From Micromonospora halophytica (lineage in GTDB: Bacteria > Actinomycetota > Actinomycetes > Mycobacteriales > Micromonosporaceae), in NCBI RefSeq assembly GCF_900090245.1, contig NZ_FMDN01000012.1, positions 62,001 through 126,000 of the forward strand: DNA of 64,000 bases, in the 5' to 3' direction. The notes under the pieces were generated by a model. The model was given only the letters and a program-made list of their open reading frames with translations, had not been told where the DNA came from and did not search any database. This document shows positions 56,283-64,000 of the stretch, one piece after another; the first letter of the stretch is position 1; every line of letters starts with the position of its first letter. The position numbers and the translations under genes were made by a program.

Positions 56283-57671
56283 GTGACGGCCGACGACGGC
56301 GTGCTGCTGATCGTCAGCTCGGGCAGCTCCGGGCTGTTCAACCCGCTGCTGACCCTGGCCGGCGAGCTGAAGCGCCGGGGGACGCGGCGGGTCCGGTTCG
56401 CCTGCACCGACGAGCGCCGGGCCGACATCGAGGGCCTGCCGGGCGACGGGGAGCTGCGCTTCCTGTCGCTCGGCCCGCCCCGCCTCGAGATACGCCCCGA
56501 GCACTGGGACGACGAGACCCACCGGCGGATGTCGGCCGGGTCGCGGGTGGACAACTTCGCCAGCTACGTCGACACGTCCGTCGACTACGAGCACCTGCAC
56601 GAGCTCTACGGACGCTGCCTGGACCTCGTCGACGAGGTGAGGCCGGCGCTGGCCGTGGTCGACTCGTTCGCCTCGTTCGGCATGGACGCGATGACCACCC
56701 GGGGCGTCCCGTTCGTCATCAGCGTCTCGGTGCCGCCGTCGAACTTCCTGCAGGACAACCTGCCACCGACGTACCCGATGCCGCTGTCCGGTCTGCCGCT
56801 GCACATGAGCCCGAGCCAGCAGGCCGCCAACGGCCGCCACCGGGACGCGTTGTTGAAGACCCTGATGAAGCCCGAGCGGCTGGCCCGTAACACCGCGGCC
56901 GCCGAGCGCCGGCGGGCCGCCGGGATCGACAACGTCGAGCTGCGCCCCTCCCGGTACGCCGAGGTGGCTCAGGCGCTGCTGGCGTACACGGTCTTCGGCC
57001 TGGAGTATCCGTTCGCCACCGCCCCGGCGAAGCTGCGGATGGTCGGTTCGATGGTGCCCCGGGAGATTCCCGCCAGCCCGGACGGCGCCGACCTGCGCGC
57101 CTGGCTGGACGCCCACGACTCGGTGGTCTACATCGGATTCGGCACCATCATGCGCCCGTCGGCCGCTCAGGTGGCCGCGCTGGTCGAGGTCGCCGCCCGG
57201 ATCGGGCCGGAGCACCACGTGCTGTGGAGGCTGCCGGCCGACCGGCAGCGGTTCCTGCCGCCCGCCGCCGACCTGCCGGCGAACCTGCGGATCGAGTCGT
57301 GGCTGCCCTCGCAGGTCGAGGTCCTGGCCCATCCGCACGTACGGGTGTTCTTCAACCACGCCGCCGCCAACGCCGTGCACGAGGCGGCCTGGTTCGGCGT
57401 CCCGCAGTTGGTGATGCCGTTCTGGTTCGACTGCCACGACGGCGCGGTCCGGGTCGTCGACGCGGGCGTGGCGCTGGCCGTCGAGCACGACGACACCCTC
57501 GACGTCGCCGACATCGTGGCCAAGCTTCGCCGGTTGCTCACCGAGCGGACCTTCTCCGACCGGGCGGCGCTGTGGAGCCGGCGGCTGCGACAGGCCGGCG
57601 GGGTCACCGCCGCCGCCGACCTGGTGCTGCGGTTGCGCGACGAGGCCGGTCGGGCCGTCGCCGCCCGCTGA
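56283..57671 (+). CDS. GT-B family 1 glycosyltransferase (UGT/MGT-like)
   Basis: A 462-residue protein, the usual length for natural-product or macrolide glycosyltransferases. The N-terminal acceptor domain begins VLLIVSSGSSGLFNPLLTLA. The C-terminal donor domain has VVYIGFGTI, ESWLPSQVEVLAHPHV, FFNHAAANAVHEAAWFGVP and PFWFDCHDGAVRV, matching the family pattern of Gln, HxxxN, E and P/D residues. The sugar-contacting Asp-Gln pair is Asp383-Cys384 here, which is unusual. It should transfer a nucleotide-activated sugar to the aglycone, or inactivate the drug inside the cell as a resistance enzyme; no deoxysugar genes lie in the window to decide. The GTG at 56283 is 11 bp after the permease stop, in a transporter-GT operon. 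Confidence 0.88.
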   Translation: MTADDGVLLIVSSGSSGLFNPLLTLAGELKRRGTRRVRFACTDERRADIEGLPGDGELRFLSLGPPRLEIRPEHWDDETHRRMSAGSRVDNFASYVDTSVDYEHLHELYGRCLDLVDEVRPALAVVDSFASFGMDAMTTRGVPFVISVSVPPSNFLQDNLPPTYPMPLSGLPLHMSPSQQAANGRHRDALLKTLMKPERLARNTAAAERRRAAGIDNVELRPSRYAEVAQALLAYTVFGLEYPFATAPAKLRMVGSMVPREIPASPDGADLRAWLDAHDSVVYIGFGTIMRPSAAQVAALVEVAARIGPEHHVLWRLPADRQRFLPPAADLPANLRIESWLPSQVEVLAHPHVRVFFNHAAANAVHEAAWFGVPQLVMPFWFDCHDGAVRVVDAGVALAVEHDDTLDVADIVAKLRRLLTERTFSDRAALWSRRLRQAGGVTAAADLVLRLRDEAGRAVAAR

Positions 57672-57691
57672 GGCCGGTTTCTCGTACGACG

Positions 57692-57721
57692 GTGCCCCCG
57701 GTGGTCGTCCACCGGGGGCAC
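57692..57721. terminator. Bidirectional hairpin terminator between convergent genes
   Basis: A perfect 13-bp inverted repeat, GTGCCCCCGGTGG and CCACCGGGGGCAC, around a TCGT loop. It fills most of the 65-bp gap between the glycosyltransferase stop (+) and the regulator stop (-). There is no T-run, as is common for actinomycete terminators. Confidence 0.85.
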
Positions 57722-57736
57722 TTCGGGTACGGCCGC

Positions 57737-60553
57737 TCACACCGCCGCGCCGGAGACCTCCTCGGCCAGCGGCTCGGCGTGCGCGACGAGTCGGGCCGGC
57801 AGGTCGGTACGCCGCTTGACGTCCAGCTTGCGGTAGACCCGGGTGAGGTGCTGCTCCACCGTGCTCACCGTGATGAAGAGCTTGCTGGAGATCTGCCGGT
57901 TGGTGTGTCCCTGGGCGGCCAGCGCGGCGACCCGGCGCTCGGCCTCGCTCAGCCCGTCCTCCGGCTCCGGCGTCTCCGCCGTCGGGTACCCGGCCGGTAT
58001 GCCGCCACCCGGCTCGCGGCGGACCAGCCGCTGGGCCAGCACCGACGCCCCGCAGTCCTGCGCGAGCTGGTACGCCCGGCGGACCAGCAGCCGGGCCCGT
58101 GCCGAGTCGCCCGCCCGTTGCAGCGTCTGACCGGTGTCGCCGAGGGCCCGGACCAGTTCGAGGCGGTCCCCGCACGACTGGAGCAGGTTGACCGCTTCCG
58201 AGAGCAGCTTGCGCCGGTGGTCGGGGGCGGCGGTGGTGGCGAGCAGTCGCAGCGTACGGCCCCGGGTCCGGTCGTCCACGCCGTGCGGCACCCGCAACTG
58301 CTCCTGGAGCAGCTGGGTGGCGTGCGTCTTGTTGCCGATGCCCAGCTGCACCCGGGCCAGTTCCAGCCGCCACGGCGCCAGCGCGGCGACGTCCACGCCC
58401 CAGGCCCGCATCAGCTCGCCGCACCGGCGCAGGTCGGCACTGGCCGCGTGCGGTCGGCCCAGAGCCAGGTGGTGCCGCGCACGGGCGGTCAGGTAGTGCA
58501 GGCCGAGCGGAGTGCGGAACATGCCCGGGGGCACGGGTTGGGCCAGCCACCGGTCGGCCTCACCGAACCGGCCGGCCTCGGTCGCGCAGGCGATCAGGGT
58601 GGCCAGCGGCCCGGCGACGGCCACCCCCCAGGCCGGTGCCGGGACGTCCTCCAGCGCGGCCCGGGCGTGGTCCTCGGCGCCGGGGAGGTCGCCCAGGCGC
58701 AGCGCCGCCTCGGCCCGCAGCGCCCGGATCACCGCCCGCCACACCGGGGCGTGCCGCACGGCCGGCCGGTCGAGCAGCAGGTCACCCCAGACGGCGACCC
58801 GGTCCGCGCGGCCCGACCAGAGCAGGGCCAGCAGCGGGGCGGTCAGCAGGGGCAGCGTGCCGTCGTCGGCGTGGTGCCGGTGCAGCATCTGCTCGGCGGC
58901 GGTCACGGCGTCGTGCTCGGCGATCGGCGACAGCGCCGCGCCGAGCGCGGTCAGCGCCTGCAACTGTGGGCTGCCGGCGGCCGCCCGGCCCCCGGCGCCC
59001 GGGGCGTCGCGGAGGCTCGCCAGGCGCTCGGGGTGGGAGAGGGCGAGCAGCAGTTGCATGGCGCGCAGCCGACCGGGGGCGCCGGCGGGGCCGTCGTCGT
59101 CGGCCGCGCAGCCCTCGACCATCTCGGCGGCCTCCTCCAGCCGCCCCTGCCAGAGCAGGTACGGCACGGCGGCCAGCGCGTCCGCGGTGGACCACCGCCC
59201 GGCACGGGCCGTCTCCACCAGGTGGGTGAGCTGCCCGTTGACGGTCAGCGGGTTGACCTGCCAGCGGGCGTTGACCATCATCGCGGCGGTGGCGGCCCGC
59301 TGCGGCTCGTCCACCTCGGCGCGGGTCACCAGGCGCAGGCAGCTGGTGGCCACGTCGGGCCGTCCCGAGGCCAGCGCGTGGGCGGCGGCGTCCTGCAGCA
59401 CCGGCACCGTCCAGCCGGCGTCCGCCCAGCCCGCGGCGACCAGGTGTTCGGCGACCGTGGTCGGCTCCGCGCCGTGTTCGTGCAGCACCTCGGCCGCCCG
59501 CTGGTGCATGCCCCGCCGTTCCTCGGGCGACATGTCGGCCAGGATCGACCGCAGGATCCGCGGGTGGCGCAGTTGGTCGCCCTTCATCAGCCCCGAGGTG
59601 CGCAGCACCCGTACCGCCGGCACGGCCGCCTCGGGCACCATGTCGAGCAGGTGACCGAGCAGTTCCGCCGGGGTCGGGCGGCTCAGCACCGCCAGCGCCT
59701 GCGCCACCCGCCGGACGCCGGGCTCGTGGCGGTAGAGACAGCCGAGCACCGCCTGGTCGAAGGCGTCGCCGAAGGCGAGTTCCTGCGTCGGGTCGTCGTC
59801 CGTCCCGTCCGGGCTCCGCTCGTCGATGAACGCGCGGGTGAGCAGCGGATTGCCACCGGTCATGCTGAAGCAGCGCTCGGCGGTCTCCCGGGCGGCACCG
59901 GTCTCGCCGTCGACCAGGCGGGCGATGGCGTCGACGGTCAGCGGCGGCAGCGTGATCCGGGAGAAGTGCGGCTGGCTGAGCAGTTCGGCGCGGAACAGCG
60001 GGTGCGCCGGGCGCAGCGCCGACGCCTCGGCGAGCACCACCATGATGGGGGCGTGGCGCAGCCGGCGGGTGACGTAGAGCAGGCAGTGCAGGGAAGCCGG
60101 GTCGGCGTGGTGCACGTCGTCGACGAAGAGCACGAGCGGTCCGGGGCCGGCCAGGTCGAGCAGCGCCGTGAAGAGCCCGTGCAACAGGGGCGCCCAGGCC
60201 CGGTCGGCTGCGGACGATCCGTCCGCCGCGTCCGCGCCCGGCTCCGGTAGGGGTACGGCGGCGGCGTCCCGCATCAGGCCCTGCAGTGGGGCCGTCGCCT
60301 CCTCGTCGAACCGCGTACTGTGCAGCAACTGCCCCAGTACCCCCAGCGGGAGTCCGCGCTCCGCCCGTGAGCCCGCTGCGGCGAGCACCCGTCCCCCGGC
60401 GGACTTCGTCCACTCGCTGAAGGACTCCAGCAGGCTCGTCTTGCCGCTGCCCACCGCTCCCGTGACGAGTGCGACCTGCCCTCGTTGCTGCTCCTCGCAG
60501 GCGTGGAAGGCCCGCCGCAGTCGGGACATCTGTTCTTCTCGCTGTACCAGCAC
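57737..60553 (-). CDS. LAL-type LuxR transcriptional regulator (proximal)
   Basis: A 938-residue large ATP-binding LuxR regulator, the class that commonly activates macrolide PKS clusters. Walker A GAVGSGKT is at residues 32-39 and Walker B VLFVDD at 141-146. A long helical, TPR-like middle follows. The C-terminal LuxR helix-turn-helix reads GLSEAERRVAALAAQGHTNR, then ISSKLFITVSTVEQHL and VYRKLDV. GTG 60553 is preferred because the protein then starts at the family motif VLVQREEQ and has AAAAGGGG (60564-60571) 10 bp upstream. GTG 60646, 31 codons earlier, is possible but adds an unconserved Gly/Ala-rich leader. It converges on the glycosyltransferase gene and shares a strand with a second LAL gene upstream. 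I saw no TTA codon in it. Confidence 0.9.
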   Translation of the reverse strand: MLVQREEQMSRLRRAFHACEEQQRGQVALVTGAVGSGKTSLLESFSEWTKSAGGRVLAAAGSRAERGLPLGVLGQLLHSTRFDEEATAPLQGLMRDAAAVPLPEPGADAADGSSAADRAWAPLLHGLFTALLDLAGPGPLVLFVDDVHHADPASLHCLLYVTRRLRHAPIMVVLAEASALRPAHPLFRAELLSQPHFSRITLPPLTVDAIARLVDGETGAARETAERCFSMTGGNPLLTRAFIDERSPDGTDDDPTQELAFGDAFDQAVLGCLYRHEPGVRRVAQALAVLSRPTPAELLGHLLDMVPEAAVPAVRVLRTSGLMKGDQLRHPRILRSILADMSPEERRGMHQRAAEVLHEHGAEPTTVAEHLVAAGWADAGWTVPVLQDAAAHALASGRPDVATSCLRLVTRAEVDEPQRAATAAMMVNARWQVNPLTVNGQLTHLVETARAGRWSTADALAAVPYLLWQGRLEEAAEMVEGCAADDDGPAGAPGRLRAMQLLLALSHPERLASLRDAPGAGGRAAAGSPQLQALTALGAALSPIAEHDAVTAAEQMLHRHHADDGTLPLLTAPLLALLWSGRADRVAVWGDLLLDRPAVRHAPVWRAVIRALRAEAALRLGDLPGAEDHARAALEDVPAPAWGVAVAGPLATLIACATEAGRFGEADRWLAQPVPPGMFRTPLGLHYLTARARHHLALGRPHAASADLRRCGELMRAWGVDVAALAPWRLELARVQLGIGNKTHATQLLQEQLRVPHGVDDRTRGRTLRLLATTAAPDHRRKLLSEAVNLLQSCGDRLELVRALGDTGQTLQRAGDSARARLLVRRAYQLAQDCGASVLAQRLVRREPGGGIPAGYPTAETPEPEDGLSEAERRVAALAAQGHTNRQISSKLFITVSTVEQHLTRVYRKLDVKRRTDLPARLVAHAEPLAEEVSGAAV

Positions 60554-60705
60554 CGTGTGTCGACCCCTTTTCCCGCGCGGTGCCGCACCAGACGCACCGA
60601 TGCTGGCCGACACCGCCCCCCCAGTACCGGACGGTGGCCGGTCCACTCCGCGTACCCGGTCAGGACCTCGGGTAGGGGTGGACGCGCCCGGCCACCGAGC
60701 CGGGT

Positions 60706-60719
60706 GGACATGAATGTCC
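60706..60719. promoter_or_regulatory. Palindrome GGACATGAATGTCC, possible operator
   Basis: Six-base perfect arms with a two-base centre, in the presumed leader of the proximal regulator gene. A shorter relative, GGACATCTGTCC, lies at 54358-54369 in front of the ABC genes. Function is inferred only from symmetry and position. Confidence 0.35.
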
Positions 60720-60834
60720 TCATCGGACCGCGCCTTCCCCCGACGGCGAGCGATCCGGTTGAAGGGAGTCTGGCACCGCCCGTGGCGTGCGACAACGGGC
60801 TCGGGACCCCATCGTTTCTCCGGTAAACGTGCAG

Positions 60835-60876
60835 CCCCTGTGGCAGATTAGGGGTTGCGCCGACGGCCGTCAGGGG
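60835..60876 (-). promoter_or_regulatory. Putative promoter of the proximal LAL regulator with CCCCT boxes
   Basis: On the - strand, CTGACG (60873-60868) and TAATCT (60850-60845) are separated by 17 bp, a fair match to a housekeeping actinomycete promoter. CCCCT(A/G) cores sit on it: CAGGGG at 60871-60876 touches the -35, TAGGGG at 60849-60854 touches the -10, and CCCCTG at 60835-60840 lies near the expected start point. This would allow feedback or cross-regulation. The leader to the GTG at 60553 would be nearly 290 bases. Confidence 0.4.
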
Positions 60877-61067
60877 GGTCGTTACCGACCGTGGGGCGGC
60901 AGGTGTCGTCGCGGTGGACAACGGGTTTCCGCCATGTGGCGTGGTAGGGCATCTCCGCAGGCGGGGCCGCCGGGACGGCCGTCCATGAGACACCGCTGTC
61001 GCCGGCCGGGGCCGCCGCACAAGGGACACCGCCGTCGCCTTCGCAGTATCGCCGGCCCAGGAACATG

Positions 61068-61107
61068 CCGCCGTCCACCGCCGGCTCGGGGCGGCGATGG
61101 ACGGCGG
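61068..61107 (-). terminator. Hairpin terminator of the distal LAL regulator
   Basis: Sixteen-base arms (CCGCCGTCCACCGCCG and CGGCGATGGACGGCGG, 15 of 16 pairing) around an 8-base loop, beginning 24 bp past the regulator stop at 61131. There is no T-run. A further copy of the right-arm sequence (GGTGGACGGCGG near 61109-61120) gives alternative pairing. Confidence 0.65.
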
Positions 61108-61130
61108 TGGTGGACGGCGGTGGGCCGGCG

Positions 61131-63902
61131 TCAGCGGCCGGGCCGGAGCCGGGCGGCCAGTTCGCTGCGGGAGTGGACGTCGAGCTTGCGGTAGATCCGG
61201 GTCAGCCGTTGCTCGATGGCGCTGACCGTGAGGAACATCCGCTCGGCGATCTCCCGGTTGGTGTGCCCCTGTGCGGCCAGTGTGGCCACCCGGGACTCGG
61301 CCTCGCTGAGCCCCGTCACCAGCAGCGCCGCCTCGCCGCTCGGGTCGACGGATCCGTTCCGGGCGGCGGGGGCGGCGGGGCGCAGCACGGGAACCCCGCA
61401 CTCCTGGGCGAGCGTGCGGGCCGCGCGGGCCGCGTCGCGTGCCTGCCGCAGGTCACCGGCCTGCTGGTAGGCCTGGCCGAGGTCGGTGAGGGTGTGCGCC
61501 AGCTGCATCCGGTCGCCGCACTGGCGTAGCAGTCGGACGGCGGTGCGCAGGTGCCGGACGCGGTCGGGTCCGTCCTCGGTCGCGGCCAGCACCCGCAACG
61601 CGCCCGCCCGGTACCGCACGTGCATCGGGCGCAGCAGCTTCAGCTGCTCCCGGACCAGCCGCTCGGCCTGCTGTCGGCGGCCCATCAGCAGCAGCGCCCG
61701 GGCCGACTCGGTCCGCCACGGCACGAGGGCCGGCAGGTCCAGCCGCCAGGACGACATCAGCTGGCCGCAGAGCTGGAAGTCCGCCAGCGCGGTGTCCGGG
61801 CTGCCGGAGGCCAGCGCGTGCGTACCACGGGCGTGCAGGTAGTGCAGGCCGAACGGGGTCTCGAACAGCGCCGGCGGCACCGGGACCCGGAGGCAGGCCG
61901 CGGCCTCGTCCCACTCCTGCAGGCCGGTCAGGGCCCCCAGCCGGACGGCGAGCGGCAGCCCCACGACCACACCCCACCCCTTCGGTGAGAGTCGGTCCAG
62001 TGCCCCCTCGGCAAGGTCCCGCGCCCGCGTCAGGTCGCCTCGCCGGCCGGCGACGGCCGCCGCCAGGGCGGCGATCATGGCCGTCGGGGTGGGGTGCCCT
62101 CGGGTGGCGGCCGCGCGCTCCAGCCGTTCGCACCAGTCCCCGGCGAGGTCGAGCCGGTCGGCGTAGATCATCGCGGTGACCGCGCAGACGGCGGTCCACA
62201 TGCTCGCCTCGTCGTCCAGGCCGAGGGTGGCCAGGGCCCGTTCGGCGTCCTCGACCGCGCTGGTGTCACCCCGTTCGAGCACGGACCCGAGCATGGTGAC
62301 ACCGCGGAGCCGGCGCTTGACCCGAGCCAGGGTCAGCGGGTCGCGGCCGGCGACGTGCGGCCGGCCCCGGTCGCACACCGCCAACCCGGGGTAGAGGGTG
62401 GCCATCCACCCCCTGGTGATGAGCAGTTCGGCGGCGGAGCGGGGGTCGTCGCTGTCCGCCCGTCGGTCGAGATGTCGGACGAGTTCGACCGCGCGGTCGA
62501 TCTGACCGTGCCACAGCAGGTACTGGATCGGTCCTGCGGCCTGCTGGCTGCCCAGGTGTCCCGCCTGCACTGCGGTGGCGACCCCCAGCAGGTGGGGGAC
62601 GGCGGCCCGGGGGTCGAGGCGCCACTCGGCGCGGGCCAGGGCGGAGCGGATCCGGGCCCGCAGGCGCTCGTCCGCGCAGTCGCGGTTGGCGCGGCGCAGG
62701 AACCGTCGCGCGGTGTCCACCTCACCGTCGAGCATCGCCTGCTCTCCGGCGTCCAGCAGCGTCTGGGCCATCCAGGGCTCGTCGAGGGCGTCGGTCCGGA
62801 CCAGGTGCGTGGCGACCCGGACCGGCGGCGCGCCGTCGGCGTGCAGCAGGCCGGCGGCGGCCCGGTGCAGCCGGGCACGCTCCTCCGCCGTCATGCCGTC
62901 GAGCACCGCCTGGCCGACCGCCGGATGGCAGAGCCCGGCCTCGGTGATCAGGCCCGCGCTGGTCGACACGTCGATCGCCCGCAGGTTCCACTCCGAGCGG
63001 ATACCGACGAGGTGGGAGAGCAGCGGACCGTGCAACGGCTCCTCGGTCACGGCCAGGGCCCGGGCGGCCTCCAGCACCAGACGGTCGCAGCGGTAGAGAC
63101 AGCTCAGCACGGCCTCGCGGAAGGCCTCCGCGGCGACCGGCCGGTCCGCCCGTCCGCCGGCGGCCTGGTGGTCGTCGGCCAACGCCTGCACCAGCAGGGG
63201 GTTGCCGCCGCTGATCCGGTGTGCCTCCGCCGCGATGGTCCGGGCCACCGGCGCACCGAGTCGGTCGGCCAGGACCTGGTACGTCCCGTCCCGGCTGAGT
63301 AGGGGGAGCCGGACGCGGTGCAGACGCGCGGGCTGTAACAGCTCCGCGTAGACGGTGGGGTGCCACGGCCCGGTACGGGGTGACTCGCTGAGGACGATCA
63401 GCACCGGAAGCCCGGCCACGCGCCGGGCGGCGTAGTCCAGGCAGCGCAGTGACGGCACGTCGGCGTGGTGCACGTCGTCGATCGCGATGACGAGCGGTTG
63501 TCGCCCGGCCAGCTCGAGCAGTTCGCCGCCGAGCGCGGCGATGATCGGGGCGAGCCGCTCCTCGTCCTTGTCCGCCTCGGTCCAGGCGATGGCGCCCTGG
63601 TCGATCAGCCGCCCGATCCGGTCGCGGGTGTCGTCGTCCAGCGTGGCCGCCCGGACGAGCTGGCGGACGACCTCCAGCGGCACGGCGCGCTCGGCACGGG
63701 AGGCGCTCGCGCCGAGGAATCCCACGCCGGCTTCGACCGCCCGTCGGGCGAAGGCGTGCAACACACTGGTCTTGCCGACACCGACGGGTCCCGACACCGC
63801 CGTCACCCGCGGGGTGGCCGCGGACGGACCGCCGGGTCGCAGCAGATCGCCGAGCCGGTCGGTGAGGACGTCGAGCTGCGGGCTCCGTTCGGTCAGCGTC
63901 AT
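61131..63902 (-). CDS. LAL-type LuxR transcriptional regulator (distal, TTA-containing)
   Basis: A 923-residue large ATP-binding LuxR regulator, paralogous to the proximal one. Walker A GPVGVGKT is at residues 38-45 and Walker B LVIAIDD at 137-143 with the shared VHHAD. A long helical middle and a C-terminal helix-turn-helix follow (GLSEAESRVATLAAQGHTNR, then IAERMFLTVSAIEQRL). ATG 63902 has GGGA about 10 bp upstream. Leu189 is encoded by TTA (63338-63336 on the - strand), the rare codon read by bldA tRNA in streptomycetes and relatives, so translation may be limited to late growth. It is the only in-frame TTA I noticed in the window's genes. It probably activates the PKS and/or transporter operons; targets are not shown by sequence alone. 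Confidence 0.92.
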   Translation of the reverse strand: MTLTERSPQLDVLTDRLGDLLRPGGPSAATPRVTAVSGPVGVGKTSVLHAFARRAVEAGVGFLGASASRAERAVPLEVVRQLVRAATLDDDTRDRIGRLIDQGAIAWTEADKDEERLAPIIAALGGELLELAGRQPLVIAIDDVHHADVPSLRCLDYAARRVAGLPVLIVLSESPRTGPWHPTVYAELLQPARLHRVRLPLLSRDGTYQVLADRLGAPVARTIAAEAHRISGGNPLLVQALADDHQAAGGRADRPVAAEAFREAVLSCLYRCDRLVLEAARALAVTEEPLHGPLLSHLVGIRSEWNLRAIDVSTSAGLITEAGLCHPAVGQAVLDGMTAEERARLHRAAAGLLHADGAPPVRVATHLVRTDALDEPWMAQTLLDAGEQAMLDGEVDTARRFLRRANRDCADERLRARIRSALARAEWRLDPRAAVPHLLGVATAVQAGHLGSQQAAGPIQYLLWHGQIDRAVELVRHLDRRADSDDPRSAAELLITRGWMATLYPGLAVCDRGRPHVAGRDPLTLARVKRRLRGVTMLGSVLERGDTSAVEDAERALATLGLDDEASMWTAVCAVTAMIYADRLDLAGDWCERLERAAATRGHPTPTAMIAALAAAVAGRRGDLTRARDLAEGALDRLSPKGWGVVVGLPLAVRLGALTGLQEWDEAAACLRVPVPPALFETPFGLHYLHARGTHALASGSPDTALADFQLCGQLMSSWRLDLPALVPWRTESARALLLMGRRQQAERLVREQLKLLRPMHVRYRAGALRVLAATEDGPDRVRHLRTAVRLLRQCGDRMQLAHTLTDLGQAYQQAGDLRQARDAARAARTLAQECGVPVLRPAAPAARNGSVDPSGEAALLVTGLSEAESRVATLAAQGHTNREIAERMFLTVSAIEQRLTRIYRKLDVHSRSELAARLRPGR

Positions 63903-64000
63903 GGGCGGCGTCCCGCGACGCGCACGGTCACCGCAGCCACCCGGTGGCCCGTCCGTCCGGGGCCCGCCTGCTCTCCCGCTGGGGTCCGAGCCCGCCCGAT
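63903..64000. other. Start of the region upstream of the distal LAL regulator
   Basis: Only 98 bp are visible. I see no CCCCTA box, no clear promoter and no gene start on either strand. It ends at the window edge. Confidence 0.5.

Larger units (their letters stand above)
60647..61130. other. 484-bp non-coding region between the two LAL regulator genes
   Basis: No convincing gene is seen. It holds the terminator of the distal regulator (61068-61107), a promoter-like sequence with CCCCT boxes for the proximal regulator (60835-60876), a further box at 60673-60678 and the palindrome GGACATGAATGTCC (60706-60719). It also has a repeated GACAACGGG (60791 and 60917), the palindrome CGCCATGTGGCG (60930-60941) and a 15-bp direct repeat, GACACCGCTGTCGCC/GACACCGCCGTCGCC, at 60989 and 61025. 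The density of short repeats suggests a real control region. Confidence 0.6.

Noticed and set aside
57224..60250. 1008-codon + strand frame opposite the proximal regulator
   Set aside because: Low-complexity translation; the - strand gene has Walker and HTH motifs over the same DNA.
60554..60646. GTG 60646 as start of the proximal regulator
   Set aside because: The 31 extra residues are Gly/Ala/Ser-rich and unlike LAL N-termini, whereas GTG 60553 gives the conserved VLVQREEQ start with an upstream AAAAGGGG. Not fully excluded.
60787..61194. Small + strand open frame in the inter-regulator region
   Set aside because: Arg/Pro/Gly-rich translation, no ribosome site, and it runs over a hairpin and into the antisense of the distal regulator.

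Overview
The window is 64 kb of very GC-rich DNA with strongly G/C-biased third codon positions, GTG starts and actinobacterial gene families. It comes from an actinomycete; a Micromonospora-like host is plausible but not proven here. About 54 kb is one run of six co-directional modular type I polyketide synthase (PKS) genes on the + strand. The first is cut by the left edge. The genes are 25-47 bp apart and were probably transcribed together. I label the modules A-K in order (my labels).

Layout: gene 1 (to 9038) carries A (AT-KR-ACP visible, malonyl) and B (methylmalonyl, DH-ER-KR). Gene 2 (9085-23289) carries C (malonyl, KR), D and E (both methylmalonyl, KR). Gene 3 (23337-34280) carries F (malonyl, DH-KR) and G (methylmalonyl, DH-KR). 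Gene 4 (34317-39308) carries H (methylmalonyl, KR). Gene 5 (39355-48792) carries I (methylmalonyl, KR) and J (malonyl, KR). Gene 6 (48818-54304) carries K (malonyl, ruined KR) and a thioesterase (TE). Every KS keeps its Cys-His-His triad. No KSQ or other loading module is seen, so the assembly line starts upstream of the window. Read colinearly, the carboxyl end of the chain is 3-oxo, 5-OH, 6-Me, 7-OH, 8-Me, 9-OH, 10-Me, 10,12-diene, 14-Me, 15-OH, 16-Me, 17-OH, 19-OH, 20-Me, 23-OH: a large polyhydroxylated macrolactone that could close a C3/C7 hemiketal.

After the TE come, on the same strand, a DrrA-like ABC ATPase, its ABC-2 permease (overlapping start/stop) and a GT-B glycosyltransferase, probably export plus tailoring or self-protection. 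A perfect 13-bp hairpin then separates them from two convergent LAL-type (large ATP-binding LuxR) regulators on the - strand. The distal regulator has a TTA (bldA-type) codon. CCCCT(A/G) boxes occur both in front of the ABC genes and over a promoter-like sequence in front of the proximal regulator, which suggests a shared regulatory site.

Most notable oddities: a 30-bp in-frame deletion just before the catalytic-His motif of the module B acyltransferase; a dead KR in the last module; a module (I) lacking the dimerisation element found in all other KR-only modules; near-identical AT cassettes copied between modules; and the CCCCT box clusters.
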